NCBI GenBank assembly: GCA_964249735.1
Contig: CAXUDP010000002.1
Coordinates: 1-64,000 of the forward strand
DNA length: 64,000 nt
Source: Lichenicola sp964249735
GTDB taxonomy: Bacteria > Pseudomonadota > Alphaproteobacteria > Acetobacterales > Acetobacteraceae
Reading direction: 5' to 3'
Positions 17,271 to 25,412 of this stretch are shown here, one piece after another. Under the pieces are notes generated by a model. It did no database searches and was not told the DNA's origin. It worked only from the letters and a program-made list of their open reading frames with translations. The position numbers and the translations under genes were made by a program. Numbering within the stretch: position 1 is the first letter of the stretch; each line of letters begins with the position of its first letter.

Positions 17271-18068
17271 ATGTCGCTCCTGCAACGAAGGCTGGCGATG
17301 CGGGACGACAAGGGTGGCGGGACAGCCCCTGTGGAAGCACTGGTCAGTGCCGAACGCATCTGCAAGTCCTTCGGGACCAAGCGGGCGCTGTCGGACCTGA
17401 CGTTCTCCATCCCGTCCGGCCGCGTCTGCGGCCTGCTGGGACCGAATGGAGCCGGCAAGACGACGCTGTTCCGCCTGTTGAACGGCCTGCTGCAAGCCAG
17501 CGGCGGCGAGATCAGGGTGGCCGGCCAGGACGCGTTCACCGACCGGGTCGAGGTCATGCGCCTGGTCGGCTTCCTGCCGGACGAGCCGGTGTTCTATTCC
17601 TACCTGTCCGGGCGCGAGATCCTGGAGCTGAGTGCCGCCATGCACGGGCTGGACGTCCCGGCGACGCTCGAGCGCATGGCGCCGGTGATCGCGCAGCTCC
17701 GGATGGCGGACGACCTCGGGAACTATGCCGAGGACTATTCGCGCGGCATGAAGAAGAAGCTGGGCCTGCTGCTGGCCTTGCTGCACCAGCCGCGCCTGCT
17801 GGTGCTGGACGAGCCGACCAACGGCCTGGACGTCGAGGCCATCCACCTGTTCTACGACCTGATCCTGGCCGAGGCAGGACGGGGCACCACCGTGCTGTTC
17901 TCGACCCACCTGATGGATCACGTCGCCCGGCTGTGCTCGCACGTCATCGTCATCAACGAAGGCAGGATGGTGACGGAAGGCGCGCTGGACGAGCTGCGTG
18001 CCCGGCATGGCGGCGCCAGCCTGGAGGACGTGTTCCTCCAACTCACGGCGCGGCCGGCCCAAGGATGA
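17271..18068 (+). CDS. ABC transporter ATP-binding protein
   Basis: A single ABC ATPase domain of about 265 aa that powers the membrane protein encoded next. Motifs: A-loop region SFGTKRALSDLTF, Walker A GPNGAGKTT, Q-loop VGFLPDEPVFY, signature YSRGMKKKLG, Walker B LLVLDEPTNGLD and switch histidine FSTHLMDHV. The short type resembles the CcmA/NatA class of ABC-2 ATPases. The start could be ATG 17271 or ATG 17298; neither has a strong ribosome binding site. Its stop overlaps the next start (ATGA), so the pair is translationally coupled. The substrate cannot be told from sequence. Confidence 0.9.
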   Translation: MSLLQRRLAMRDDKGGGTAPVEALVSAERICKSFGTKRALSDLTFSIPSGRVCGLLGPNGAGKTTLFRLLNGLLQASGGEIRVAGQDAFTDRVEVMRLVGFLPDEPVFYSYLSGREILELSAAMHGLDVPATLERMAPVIAQLRMADDLGNYAEDYSRGMKKKLGLLLALLHQPRLLVLDEPTNGLDVEAIHLFYDLILAEAGRGTTVLFSTHLMDHVARLCSHVIVINEGRMVTEGALDELRARHGGASLEDVFLQLTARPAQG

Positions 18069-20608
18069 CGATCGCCCGGCCGCCCGGCTCCGTCAGGGTC
18101 GTCGGCCTCCTGCTGGCTGCGGCCCGGCGGCGGGCGGTGGGCCGGCGTTCCCGCGCCCGCGAGATCATCCGCAGCCAGACCAGGCGAACCGGCAACCGCC
18201 TGCTCGGCTTCGGCAGCCTTCTGAGCCTGGGGCTGGCGATCGGGCTTTCCGTCGTGTCGGGACTGCTGGTTCAGGACGCGGTGAAGGCAGGGCAGCGGAC
18301 CGACGCCGAGCGGACCGGGCAGATCGTGGCAGAGCGGGGGTTCGTGGAACGGGTCCGTCATGCGCAGGGCGGCGCGTCGGACCGAGCTTCACCCGGAACC
18401 GGGACCGATTCATCCCTGTGCTCCATCTGCACCTGGGAAGGCGAGCGCCTCGCCAAGGAAACCGGCGGGGATGCGAACGAGATCGCCCAGCGCTTGCGCG
18501 CCGCGATGCTTGCCGGCCGGATCGACCGGTTCGTCGCGGAGGAGGACGCGGCGCCGGGGCTGGCAAGCCTTCAGCCGAAAGGGGCCGGAGCGCTGCTCGG
18601 CCTGATCGCGTTGGCCTGGTGGGCCGTCATGCTGGTCATGCAGGGCGAGGGGCTCGAACTCGACACCCAGCGGCGTCGGCATCCGATGTGGGAATGGGTG
18701 CTGAGCCATCCCGTCCGGCCGGCGGCGCTGTTCTGCGCCGAAATGCTGGCCCCGCTCGCCGCCAATCCCACCTTCTGGGGTGCGCCCTTGATGCCGGGCA
18801 TCCTGTTCGGCTTCGTCTACGGCCCGACCTTCGGCCTGCTGGCCACCGTCGTGGTGGGCATCCCAGTGGCCGTGGCCGCCGCCTGCCTTTCCAAGGCGCT
18901 GGAGATCGCCGCCATGCTGCGGCTCCGCCCGCGCAGCCGTGGCGCCGTGTTTGGCCTTATGGGTTGGCTCGGCACCACCGCGGCGAGCCTAACCTTCATC
19001 GCCTGGCTGTTCATCGACCCGCTCGCGACCGCGATCGCCCGCCTGCTGGGCGTGGCAGCCCGACTGCCCTGGCCCTGGCTCGGATTGATGCTGGGCCGGC
19101 TGGGCGCCGGGCCGCCCTCCTTTCCCGCCGGAGCGCTCATCTGCTGCCTGACGGCCGTCGCCGTCGCCGCATCGTCGGTGGCGCTCAGCGTATGGGCCGT
19201 GATGCGCGGCCTGGGTGGCGCATCCGACACCCTGGCGCCTGTCCGCCCCGCCAGCCGGCGCCGCACCCGCTTCGGCCGCAACCCGATGCACCGCAAGGAG
19301 TGGTTGTGGTTCGCCCGGGACCGCAGCGCCATCGTCCAGGCCGTCCTGGTGCCGCTGTCGCTGGCCGGGATGCAGCTGTTCAACATGCGCGGCCTGATCG
19401 CGGGTGCGGGCCAGGCATGGAACGCGATCTGTGGTGCTGCCATCCTGTTCGGCACCTACTTCCTGATCGTCCTCGGTCCGAAATCGCTCGCCTCCGAAGG
19501 GTCGGCGCTCTGGATCGCGATGACGTGGCCGCACGGGCTGGAAGCCCTGCTTCGCGCCAAGGCGCGGCTATGGACGATCGTGTCCTCCGGCTTCGTCGCC
19601 CTGCCGCTGTGCTACGCCGCCTACCGCTTCCCCGGCGACCTAGTCGGCGTGGTGCTGGTCGGTGTCGGCTGGATCGTGTTCGGCTACAGCATGGCGCTGA
19701 AGACGGTGACGCTGGTCACCGTGACCGGATCGTCCGGCGAGGCGGAGAAGGTTCCCACCAGCCGCCGCTGGGCGACCTATCTCGGAACGCTCACCTTCAG
19801 CATCGGCGTCCTGACCCGGCAATGGCCGATCGCGGCGTCCGGAGTCGTCTACTCGGGCCTGGCCGGGGCGGCCATGTGGCAGAACTTCCGTGCCCGCCTC
19901 CCCTACCTGTTCGATCCCTGGTCGGAACGGCGGCCGGATCCGCCGACCCTGATGCATGCCATGGTCGCCATCGCCGCCCTGGTCGATGGCGGAGCGGTGA
20001 TCACCGGCACCATACAGGCCTTCGCCGGACCGGACTGGGCCATCGCGGCGCGCACCTCCGGCTATGCCGTGGCAGCCGCGGTTGTCGGCTTCGGCATGAT
20101 GCGCTTCCTGAACAAACGGGGCCTGAGGGCGTCTACCCTGTGGAGGTGGCACACGGTATCGCCGCAGCCCGGGATCGCCAGGCGCCGCCGCGTGTTCGTC
20201 TTTCTCGCCATCGGCGGTGCGGCCGGCGCGATGCTGGGCGGCTTGGCCCACCTTTACCTGCTCAGCCTGCACGAGTTCGCCTGGGCGCGCGCGATCCTGG
20301 ACCAGCCCGACCCGTCCGCCAGCTTGCCGCATCACCGCGAGTGGTCGTTCCTCCTTGCCGTGATCGTCGCCCCGCCCGCCGAGGAGTTCCTGTTCCGCGG
20401 GCTGCTGTACCGCGCCCTCGATTGGGAATGGGGCGGCTGGACCGCCATCGGCGGAAGTGCCGCGTTCTTTGCCATCTACCATCCCGTGCTGTCGTGGCTG
20501 CCCGTGGGGCTGCTCGGCATCGGCAACGCAGTGCTGTTCCGGAAGTCGGGCTATCTGGCCCCGGCCGTGCTGCTGCACATGGTCTACAACGCGGTGGTGC
20601 TTCTCTGA
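18065..20608 (+). CDS. ABC transporter permease fused to CPBP (Abi/Rce1-like) intramembrane protease domain
   Basis: 847 aa, with many hydrophobic segments. The N-terminal part has one membrane segment (about 47-70), a polar stretch of about 110 residues, then a multi-pass permease-like region containing GEGLELDTQRRRHPMWEW. The C-terminal 200 or so residues are a CPBP domain with all expected catalytic motifs: EEFLFR at 773-778, FFAIYH with H806, and HMVYN with H838 and N842. Such domains are glutamate-type membrane proteases, often linked to processing or self-protection with peptides. Coupling to the ATPase implies one export and cleavage machine (inference). No leader-peptide substrate gene is evident beside it. 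Confidence 0.85.
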   Translation: MTIARPPGSVRVVGLLLAAARRRAVGRRSRAREIIRSQTRRTGNRLLGFGSLLSLGLAIGLSVVSGLLVQDAVKAGQRTDAERTGQIVAERGFVERVRHAQGGASDRASPGTGTDSSLCSICTWEGERLAKETGGDANEIAQRLRAAMLAGRIDRFVAEEDAAPGLASLQPKGAGALLGLIALAWWAVMLVMQGEGLELDTQRRRHPMWEWVLSHPVRPAALFCAEMLAPLAANPTFWGAPLMPGILFGFVYGPTFGLLATVVVGIPVAVAAACLSKALEIAAMLRLRPRSRGAVFGLMGWLGTTAASLTFIAWLFIDPLATAIARLLGVAARLPWPWLGLMLGRLGAGPPSFPAGALICCLTAVAVAASSVALSVWAVMRGLGGASDTLAPVRPASRRRTRFGRNPMHRKEWLWFARDRSAIVQAVLVPLSLAGMQLFNMRGLIAGAGQAWNAICGAAILFGTYFLIVLGPKSLASEGSALWIAMTWPHGLEALLRAKARLWTIVSSGFVALPLCYAAYRFPGDLVGVVLVGVGWIVFGYSMALKTVTLVTVTGSSGEAEKVPTSRRWATYLGTLTFSIGVLTRQWPIAASGVVYSGLAGAAMWQNFRARLPYLFDPWSERRPDPPTLMHAMVAIAALVDGGAVITGTIQAFAGPDWAIAARTSGYAVAAAVVGFGMMRFLNKRGLRASTLWRWHTVSPQPGIARRRRVFVFLAIGGAAGAMLGGLAHLYLLSLHEFAWARAILDQPDPSASLPHHREWSFLLAVIVAPPAEEFLFRGLLYRALDWEWGGWTAIGGSAAFFAIYHPVLSWLPVGLLGIGNAVLFRKSGYLAPAVLLHMVYNAVVLL

Positions 20609-20635
20609 CCAGCCGGCGACGGGTTGACCGTTGGT

Positions 20636-20690
20636 AGGCAAGGCTGGGCTCTGCCCAAACCCGCCAAAGGCCGGGGCCTTTGGAAACCGC
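20636..20690. repeat. GC-rich palindromic intergenic element, probable terminator after the ABC operon
   Basis: Two hairpins in tandem: GGGC-TCT-GCCC (20646-20656) and a perfect 9-bp stem CCAAAGGCC/GGCCTTTGG with a 2-nt loop (20664-20683), about 55 bp after the permease stop. From memory, similar GGGCTCTGCCC...CCAAAGG sequences recur between genes of acetic-acid bacteria and relatives; only one copy is in this window, so I cannot show repetition here. The rest of 20609-20772 shows nothing. Confidence 0.45.
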
Positions 20691-20772
20691 TCCATCAGAT
20701 AGGAGGATTCCCAGACGGAGCCTTGACCTTCGGTGGGTCAATCTCAAGGAAGCATGAGCCGATGCGATCGGA

Positions 20773-21714
20773 TCACGCTCCAGCGGTTGCGCCCGCGGGG
20801 AGGATGACGAGCTTGCCATGGGCGTGTACGCTCAGGCTGAGGTCGAGCGCCTCACGCCACTCCTCAAGGAGAAACGTACGCGCGATCGGCACGGTGAACC
20901 GGCCCTCGCCGGCAAGCTTCGCGAAGTCCCCGAGCACGTCGTAGCGCAGCCCGCTTGCGAAGCTGTTGCGTACCCCGAGCTCCTCCGCGGCGGGCCCGTG
21001 ATTGCTTATCGTCAGCACGCGGCGCCCGTCGCCGCCGGCGATCCTGACGAGGTCAGGCAGTACGCCGCTGGTCGGGCCGGCGTCCAGGATCAGGTCCGGC
21101 GCGCCCGCGCCGATCCCGGGCACCCGCTCGACCATGTCGTTCCCATAGGACGTGACGGCGGCGCCAAGCGCGCGAAGCCGCCCGGCGAAGGTGTCGCCTG
21201 CGGCGGCTGTCACCCGCGCCCCACGCATGAGCGCCATCTGCACGGCGGCAAAGCCGATGGTCGTTCCTGCACCGTACACGAAAAGCGTCTGCCCGGCCGC
21301 CACCGCCAGGATGTCGAGGCTCCGGCAGGCGGTCTCGACCGCCATTGGCAGCGCGGCCGCGTCGACAGGATCAAGGCCCTGCGGAACGGGCGTCCAGACG
21401 GCCAGGACGGCCTCGTCCGACGCGCCGGCACTCGGGAACCCCCTGAAGTCGGGCACGCCCAGCACGCGCTGTCCGACATGGACGTCCGTCACCCCCTCGC
21501 CGACCGCCGTCACCGTTCCGGACACGTCGAGGCCGACGCCACGAGGAAGGTCGCCAGGGAACAGCCCTCGGCACAGGGCCCAGTCCGCGGGATTGAGTCC
21601 GCACGCGTGCACCTGCACGCGTATCTGCCCGGCGCCTGGGCTCGGCACGGCGACCTCCTCCAGGCGCAGCACGTCCGCCGGCTCGCCATACTCGTGGAAA
21701 CGGAGCGTCTTCAT
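20773..21714 (-). CDS. zinc-independent MDR-family NADP-dependent quinone oxidoreductase
   Basis: 313 aa. GroES-like N-terminal half (MKTLRFHEYGEPADVLRLEE, ACGLNPADWALCRG, GLDVSGTVTAVGEGV) followed by a Rossmann domain with FVYGAGTTIGFAAVQMA. No structural-zinc cysteines are visible, which fits the quinone oxidoreductase branch of the medium-chain dehydrogenases. ATG 21714 was chosen because the family N-terminus starts there and a GGGAG lies 12 nt upstream. Divergent from a tetR gene with two shared operator-like palindromes, so probably repressed by it. Substrate unknown; likely an electrophile or quinone. Confidence 0.85.
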   Translation of the reverse strand: MKTLRFHEYGEPADVLRLEEVAVPSPGAGQIRVQVHACGLNPADWALCRGLFPGDLPRGVGLDVSGTVTAVGEGVTDVHVGQRVLGVPDFRGFPSAGASDEAVLAVWTPVPQGLDPVDAAALPMAVETACRSLDILAVAAGQTLFVYGAGTTIGFAAVQMALMRGARVTAAAGDTFAGRLRALGAAVTSYGNDMVERVPGIGAGAPDLILDAGPTSGVLPDLVRIAGGDGRRVLTISNHGPAAEELGVRNSFASGLRYDVLGDFAKLAGEGRFTVPIARTFLLEEWREALDLSLSVHAHGKLVILPAGATAGA

Positions 21715-21735
21715 GGGCTCTGGATCTCCCGTTGC

Positions 21736-21748
21736 GTCAGTAACTGAC
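21736..21748. promoter_or_regulatory. operator palindrome 1 (tetR/oxidoreductase intergenic)
   Basis: GTCAGTAACTGAC, a perfect 6-bp inverted repeat around one base. It lies beside a possible minus-strand -10 (ATATGT) for the oxidoreductase gene. A second, near-identical copy has its centre 26 bp away. Confidence 0.65.
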
Positions 21749-21761
21749 ATATGCGCGTAGA

Positions 21762-21774
21762 GACAGTGACTGAC
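21762..21774. promoter_or_regulatory. operator palindrome 2 (tetR/oxidoreductase intergenic)
   Basis: GACAGTGACTGAC, the same palindrome as at 21736-21748 with one arm mismatch and a different centre base, 20 bp before the tetR ATG. It overlaps a possible minus-strand -35 (TTGTCA). Binding here would block both divergent promoters. Confidence 0.6.
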
Positions 21775-21794
21775 AACCGTTGTAAGGTCGGTCC

Positions 21795-22382
21795 ATGCCA
21801 CGCAGCGGGGAGGACGCACGCCGCCGCCTGCAGCAGGCAACCCTGGAGCTGTTCCGCGAGCGCGGCTACGACGCGACGACGACGGCCGAGATCGCCATCA
21901 GGGCAGGCGTTACGGAGCGCACCTTCTTCCGGCACTTCCCGGACAAGCGGGAACCGCTGTTCGACGGAGAGGAAGCGTTTCGTGACGCCCTGACCGACGC
22001 GGTTGCCGGGGCGCCCGAGGGGCTGGCCCCGATGGACGCCCTGCTCTGCGCGTTCCGCTCCGTCGGGCCGATGCTTGAACGCAACCGTCCCTTCTCGGAG
22101 GTCCGGCAGGAAATCATCGCCCGCACCCCGGCGCTGCAGGAGCGGGTGCTGACGAAGACGGCGAGCCTGGTCGGCGCCTTGTCCGCGGCTCTAGGCCGCC
22201 GGGGCTTTGATGATGGCCTCGCGACCCTCGCGGCTCAGGTCGGCATGGCTGCCCTCGGCCACGCCGCGAAGGCCTGGTTTGAGGATCCGGGGCCGGGCCT
22301 GGATGCGCAGCTGGGAAGCGCCTTCGAGACGCTGCGTCGGCTCTCGCCGACCGTCCGTGAACCCGACCTGGACGTCGGCTGA
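21795..22382 (+). CDS. TetR/AcrR family transcriptional regulator
   Basis: 195 aa. The N-terminal helix-turn-helix is canonical: LQQATLELFRERGYDATTTAEIA followed by RAGVTERTFFRHFPDKREPLF (about residues 11-58). The C-terminal ligand domain is variable, as usual, with the pattern FSEVRQEIIARTPALQERVL. It is divergently transcribed from the oxidoreductase gene and 80 bp away, with two palindromes between. The simplest model is a repressor of itself and of the oxidoreductase, released by a small ligand (inference). An AAGG sequence precedes the ATG. Confidence 0.9.
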   Translation: MPRSGEDARRRLQQATLELFRERGYDATTTAEIAIRAGVTERTFFRHFPDKREPLFDGEEAFRDALTDAVAGAPEGLAPMDALLCAFRSVGPMLERNRPFSEVRQEIIARTPALQERVLTKTASLVGALSAALGRRGFDDGLATLAAQVGMAALGHAAKAWFEDPGPGLDAQLGSAFETLRRLSPTVREPDLDVG

Positions 22383-22422
22383 CCGATGCCGGCCGCAGTT
22401 CATCCGGCACGTCGACCGGTCA
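22380..22422. terminator. compound hairpin spanning the tetR and era stop codons
   Basis: TGACCG pairs with CGGTCA (outer stem) and TGCCGG with CCGGCA (inner stem). The outer arms begin exactly with the tetR TGA and end exactly with the era stop. It is likely a bidirectional terminator for the convergent genes. Confidence 0.5.
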
Positions 22423-23346
22423 GTCGAGGTTGTCCAGCCCGATCGCGCGCAGCCGGGCTCCCTCCTCGTCCCAGCCGGCGCGTTCCTTGACGTTGAGAAA
22501 CAGGTGGCAGGGCCGCTCCAGCAGCGCCGACAGTCCGTGACGTGCCTTCTGGCCGATCTCCTTGATCCGGCTGCCGTTCTCGCCGATCAGGATCGCCTTG
22601 TGGCCGGCGCGCGACACGTAGACCGTGGCCTCGATCCGCACCGAGCCGTCCGGGCGCTCCTGGAAGCTCTCGGTCTCCACGGTGCAGGAGTAGGGGATCT
22701 CCTCCTGGGTCTGCAGGAAGATCTGCTCGCGCACCAGCTCGGCCGCCAGCAGCCGGTCCGGCAGGTCGGTCAGGTCGTCCTCCGGATACAGGAACGGGCC
22801 CTCCGGCAGCGCCAGCGCCAGCGCGTCGAGCAGATCGTCGAGCCCGTCGCCCTTGCGGGCGCTCACCATGTAGACGTGCTCAAAGGGGATCAGCTCGGCC
22901 AGCGCCCCCGTCAGCGGCAGCAGCTGGCCGCGCTCCACCGCGTCGGTCTTGTTCAGCACCAGCCAGGTGCGACGGCGGGTGGTGCGCAATCGGTCAGCGA
23001 TCGCGCGCACGCCGTCGGTCAGGCCCTTCTGGCTGTCCACCAGCAGCAGCGTGATGTCGGCATCCTCGGCCCCGGTCCAGGCGGCGGCGACCATAGCGCG
23101 GTCGAGCTTGCGCTTGGGCTTGAAGATGCCGGGAGTGTCGACCAGCAGGAGCTGGCTCGACGTGCCCGCGACCTTGCGCATCAGGATGCCGAGCACGCGG
23201 AACCGGGTGGTCTGCGCCTTGGGGCTGACGATCGACAGCTTGGCGCCGGTGAGCCGGTTGAGCAGGGTCGACTTGCCGGCGTTGGGCGCGCCGACGATGG
23301 CGACGAAGCCGCAGCGCTCGGGCGCCGGGGCAGGATCTGCGGTCAT
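22420..23346 (-). CDS. era: GTPase Era
   Basis: Binds 16S rRNA and aids 30S maturation. The 308-aa protein has G1 GAPNAGKST at residues 19-27, the G2 region SPKAQTTRFRV, G3 DTPGI, G4 NKTD, and the C-terminal KH domain with ILIGENGSRIKEIGQKARH. ATG 23346 overlaps the rnc stop (ATGA), so the two RNA-maturation genes are coupled. The longer open frame upstream is rnc in another register. Confidence 0.97.
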   Translation of the reverse strand: MTADPAPAPERCGFVAIVGAPNAGKSTLLNRLTGAKLSIVSPKAQTTRFRVLGILMRKVAGTSSQLLLVDTPGIFKPKRKLDRAMVAAAWTGAEDADITLLLVDSQKGLTDGVRAIADRLRTTRRRTWLVLNKTDAVERGQLLPLTGALAELIPFEHVYMVSARKGDGLDDLLDALALALPEGPFLYPEDDLTDLPDRLLAAELVREQIFLQTQEEIPYSCTVETESFQERPDGSVRIEATVYVSRAGHKAILIGENGSRIKEIGQKARHGLSALLERPCHLFLNVKERAGWDEEGARLRAIGLDNLD

Positions 23347-24086
23347 GCAAGTTGTCCCAGCAGGTCGGACGCGGCCAGGCTTTCGGCGATCCGCTTGGTG
23401 CCCGCCTCCCCGGTCGCCGAGCGGCCGGCCGCTTCCGCGCGGATGGTGAAGCGCGGCGCGTGCGAGGGACCCTCGGCCGCCTCCAGCACGTACACCGGAA
23501 GCGGCAGGCCGCGCGCCAGCAGCCATTCCTGCAGCGCGGTCTTGGCATCCTTGGGAGGCAGGGTCTGGCCGGTGATGACCCCGCTCCAGGCGGAGCGAAC
23601 GAACGCCCGCGCCGGGTCCAGGCCGCCGTCGAGGAAGGTGGCGCCCAGCACCGCCTCGACGCTGTCGGCCAGCACGTTGGCGGCGTCGCGTATGCCGGCG
23701 CGGTCCTCGTGCGGCGCCACGTCGAGCGCCTCGCGGAAGCCGAGCTCGGCGGCGATCTGCGCCAGCACCGGACGCGACACCAGCTGCGCCAGGCGCGGCC
23801 CGAGATGGCCTTCCTGCTCGTCCGGATAGCGCTCGATCAGCCATTCCGCCATCAGCAGCCCCAGCACGCGGTCACCGATGAACTCTAACCGCTCGTTGGA
23901 GCCCTGCCCTTTCCGTGAGGCCCGGCGCTTGTTCCGTCCCCCTGCCGCGCCGCCGCGGGCCTCGTGCGCCGCCGAGCGATGGGTCAGGGCTTCGCGCAGC
24001 AGCGCGACCTTGCGGAACCGCCAGCCGATGGTGCGCTCGATCCCGGCGAGCGCCTCGACCGGCAGCCCCTGCTCGGCCGTGCTCAA
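23343..24086 (-). CDS. rnc: ribonuclease III
   Basis: Cuts double-stranded RNA, including rRNA precursors. The catalytic domain has the signature NERLEFIGDRVLGLLMAEWL and VLADSVEAVLGATFLDGG; the C-terminal double-stranded RNA-binding domain has DAKTALQEWLLARGLPLPVY. About 15 extra, basic residues (including RNKRRASRKGQG) sit between the ALTHRSAAHEA motif and the signature. Start is probably the TTG at 24086, overlapping the lepB stop (TTGA), giving 247 aa. A further TTG lies 9 bp upstream. Confidence 0.94.
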   Translation of the reverse strand: MSTAEQGLPVEALAGIERTIGWRFRKVALLREALTHRSAAHEARGGAAGGRNKRRASRKGQGSNERLEFIGDRVLGLLMAEWLIERYPDEQEGHLGPRLAQLVSRPVLAQIAAELGFREALDVAPHEDRAGIRDAANVLADSVEAVLGATFLDGGLDPARAFVRSAWSGVITGQTLPPKDAKTALQEWLLARGLPLPVYVLEAAEGPSHAPRFTIRAEAAGRSATGEAGTKRIAESLAASDLLGQLA

Positions 24087-24895
24087 CGCACCCAATGGAA
24101 CAGCCGGCTCCAGCGGATCTCGACCGGCCACTCCCAGAACTCCCAAACGGGATACCGGGCGTCGTAGGAGAAGAAGATCAGCTCCGCCTTGCCGACCAAG
24201 TTCTCCAGCGGCACGTAGCCGAGGTCGTCCATGAAGCGGCTGTCGGCGCTGTCGTCGCGGTTGTCGCCCATGGCGAAGAAGTAGCCCGGCGGCACCACGT
24301 ATTCGGGGGTGTTGTTCTGCTGGCCCTCATCGGTCAGGCGCAGGATCCGGTGCCGCACGTCGGCGTGGCCGCCGCTGCCGGGCAGGGTTTCGGTGTAGAG
24401 CCGGCCGGCCAGCTCGCGCCGCTGCTCGTCCACCGCCACGTAGTCACCCTCGTCGCTGCGCGGAACCTGAACACCGTTCAGGAACAGCTGGCCTTCGCGC
24501 ACCTGTATGTGGTCGCCGGGCAGGCCGACGATGCGCTTGATGTAGTCGATGGAGGTGTCGCGGGTGTAGCGGAACACGGCGACGTCGCCGCGATGTGGCA
24601 GGGAGTTCAGGATGCGGCCGGAGAACAGGTCCGGCGAGAACGGCAGCGAGAACCGGGAGAACCCGTAGGATGGCTTGGACACGAACAGGTAGTCGCCGAC
24701 CAGTAGGGTCGGGATCATCGAGCCGCTGGGGATGTTGAACGGCTCGAACGCGACCGTCCGCACCACGGCAGCGATCAGCAACGCATAGACGATCGTCCGC
24801 ACGGTCTCGCCGAGCCCGGAGCGGCCAGCCTCGGCTCCACCGGCCTTGACGCCGACGGCCGGATGCACGGGAGGGGTGGTCTTGAACAGGCTCAT
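24083..24895 (-). CDS. lepB: signal peptidase I
   Basis: Removes signal peptides from exported proteins on the periplasmic side of the inner membrane. 270 aa from ATG 24895: membrane segment about 31-49, nucleophile serine in NIPSGSMIPTL (S59), general-base lysine in DYIKRIVGLPGD (K120), and the C-terminal FAMGDNRDDSADSR motif. An upstream in-frame TTG at 24988 overlaps the acpS stop and would add 31 residues; the ATG fits the family better. Confidence 0.95.
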   Translation of the reverse strand: MSLFKTTPPVHPAVGVKAGGAEAGRSGLGETVRTIVYALLIAAVVRTVAFEPFNIPSGSMIPTLLVGDYLFVSKPSYGFSRFSLPFSPDLFSGRILNSLPHRGDVAVFRYTRDTSIDYIKRIVGLPGDHIQVREGQLFLNGVQVPRSDEGDYVAVDEQRRELAGRLYTETLPGSGGHADVRHRILRLTDEGQQNNTPEYVVPPGYFFAMGDNRDDSADSRFMDDLGYVPLENLVGKAELIFFSYDARYPVWEFWEWPVEIRWSRLFHWVR

Positions 24896-24984
24896 GGCGG
24901 CTGCATGCGTCCGGGTGGAGGCCGGTTCCGAGCCGGACGGCCGGTCCGGAGGTGGCGGGATGAAGCCGACGCGGCCGGGCCGTG

Positions 24985-25401
24985 TCAAGCGAACGCCGGA
25001 TCCGCGACCGCCTGGATCATCACCTCGGCAAAGGCGTAGGGCGGCTCGTCAGTCATGCTCAGGAGCAGGAGCGGCCGGTGACCGGGCGGCATCAATTGTT
25101 CGAGCCGGCGCAAGGCGCCGCCGGTCAGGTGCAGGGTCGGCTGTCCGGAGGGAAGGTTCACCACCCCCATGTCGCTGTGGAACACCCCCTGGCTGAAGCC
25201 GGTGCCGAGCGCCTTGGCGCAGGCCTCCTTGGCGGCCCAGCGCTTGGCGTACGTCGCGGCGTGCAGCGCCTCGGTACGCCGTTCCGCCCGCGCCCGCTCG
25301 GCGTCGGTGAAGCAGCGACGGAGGAAGCGCTCCCCGTGCCGCGCGATCGCCTGCTCGATCCGCCGGATGTCGCACAGGTCCGAACCGAGGCCGATCACCA
25401 T
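24985..25401 (-). CDS. acpS: holo-[acyl-carrier-protein] synthase
   Basis: Transfers 4'-phosphopantetheine from CoA to acyl carrier protein. The 138-aa protein has the AcpS metal-binding start IGLGSDLCDIRRIEQAI and the second motif YAKRWAAKEACAKALGTGF. It lies 11 bp after the rel gene. In many alphaproteobacteria pdxJ sits between rel and acpS; it is absent here. Confidence 0.95.
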   Translation of the reverse strand: MVIGLGSDLCDIRRIEQAIARHGERFLRRCFTDAERARAERRTEALHAATYAKRWAAKEACAKALGTGFSQGVFHSDMGVVNLPSGQPTLHLTGGALRRLEQLMPPGHRPLLLLSMTDEPPYAFAEVMIQAVADPAFA

Positions 25402-25412
25402 CGCCGTGTCCC

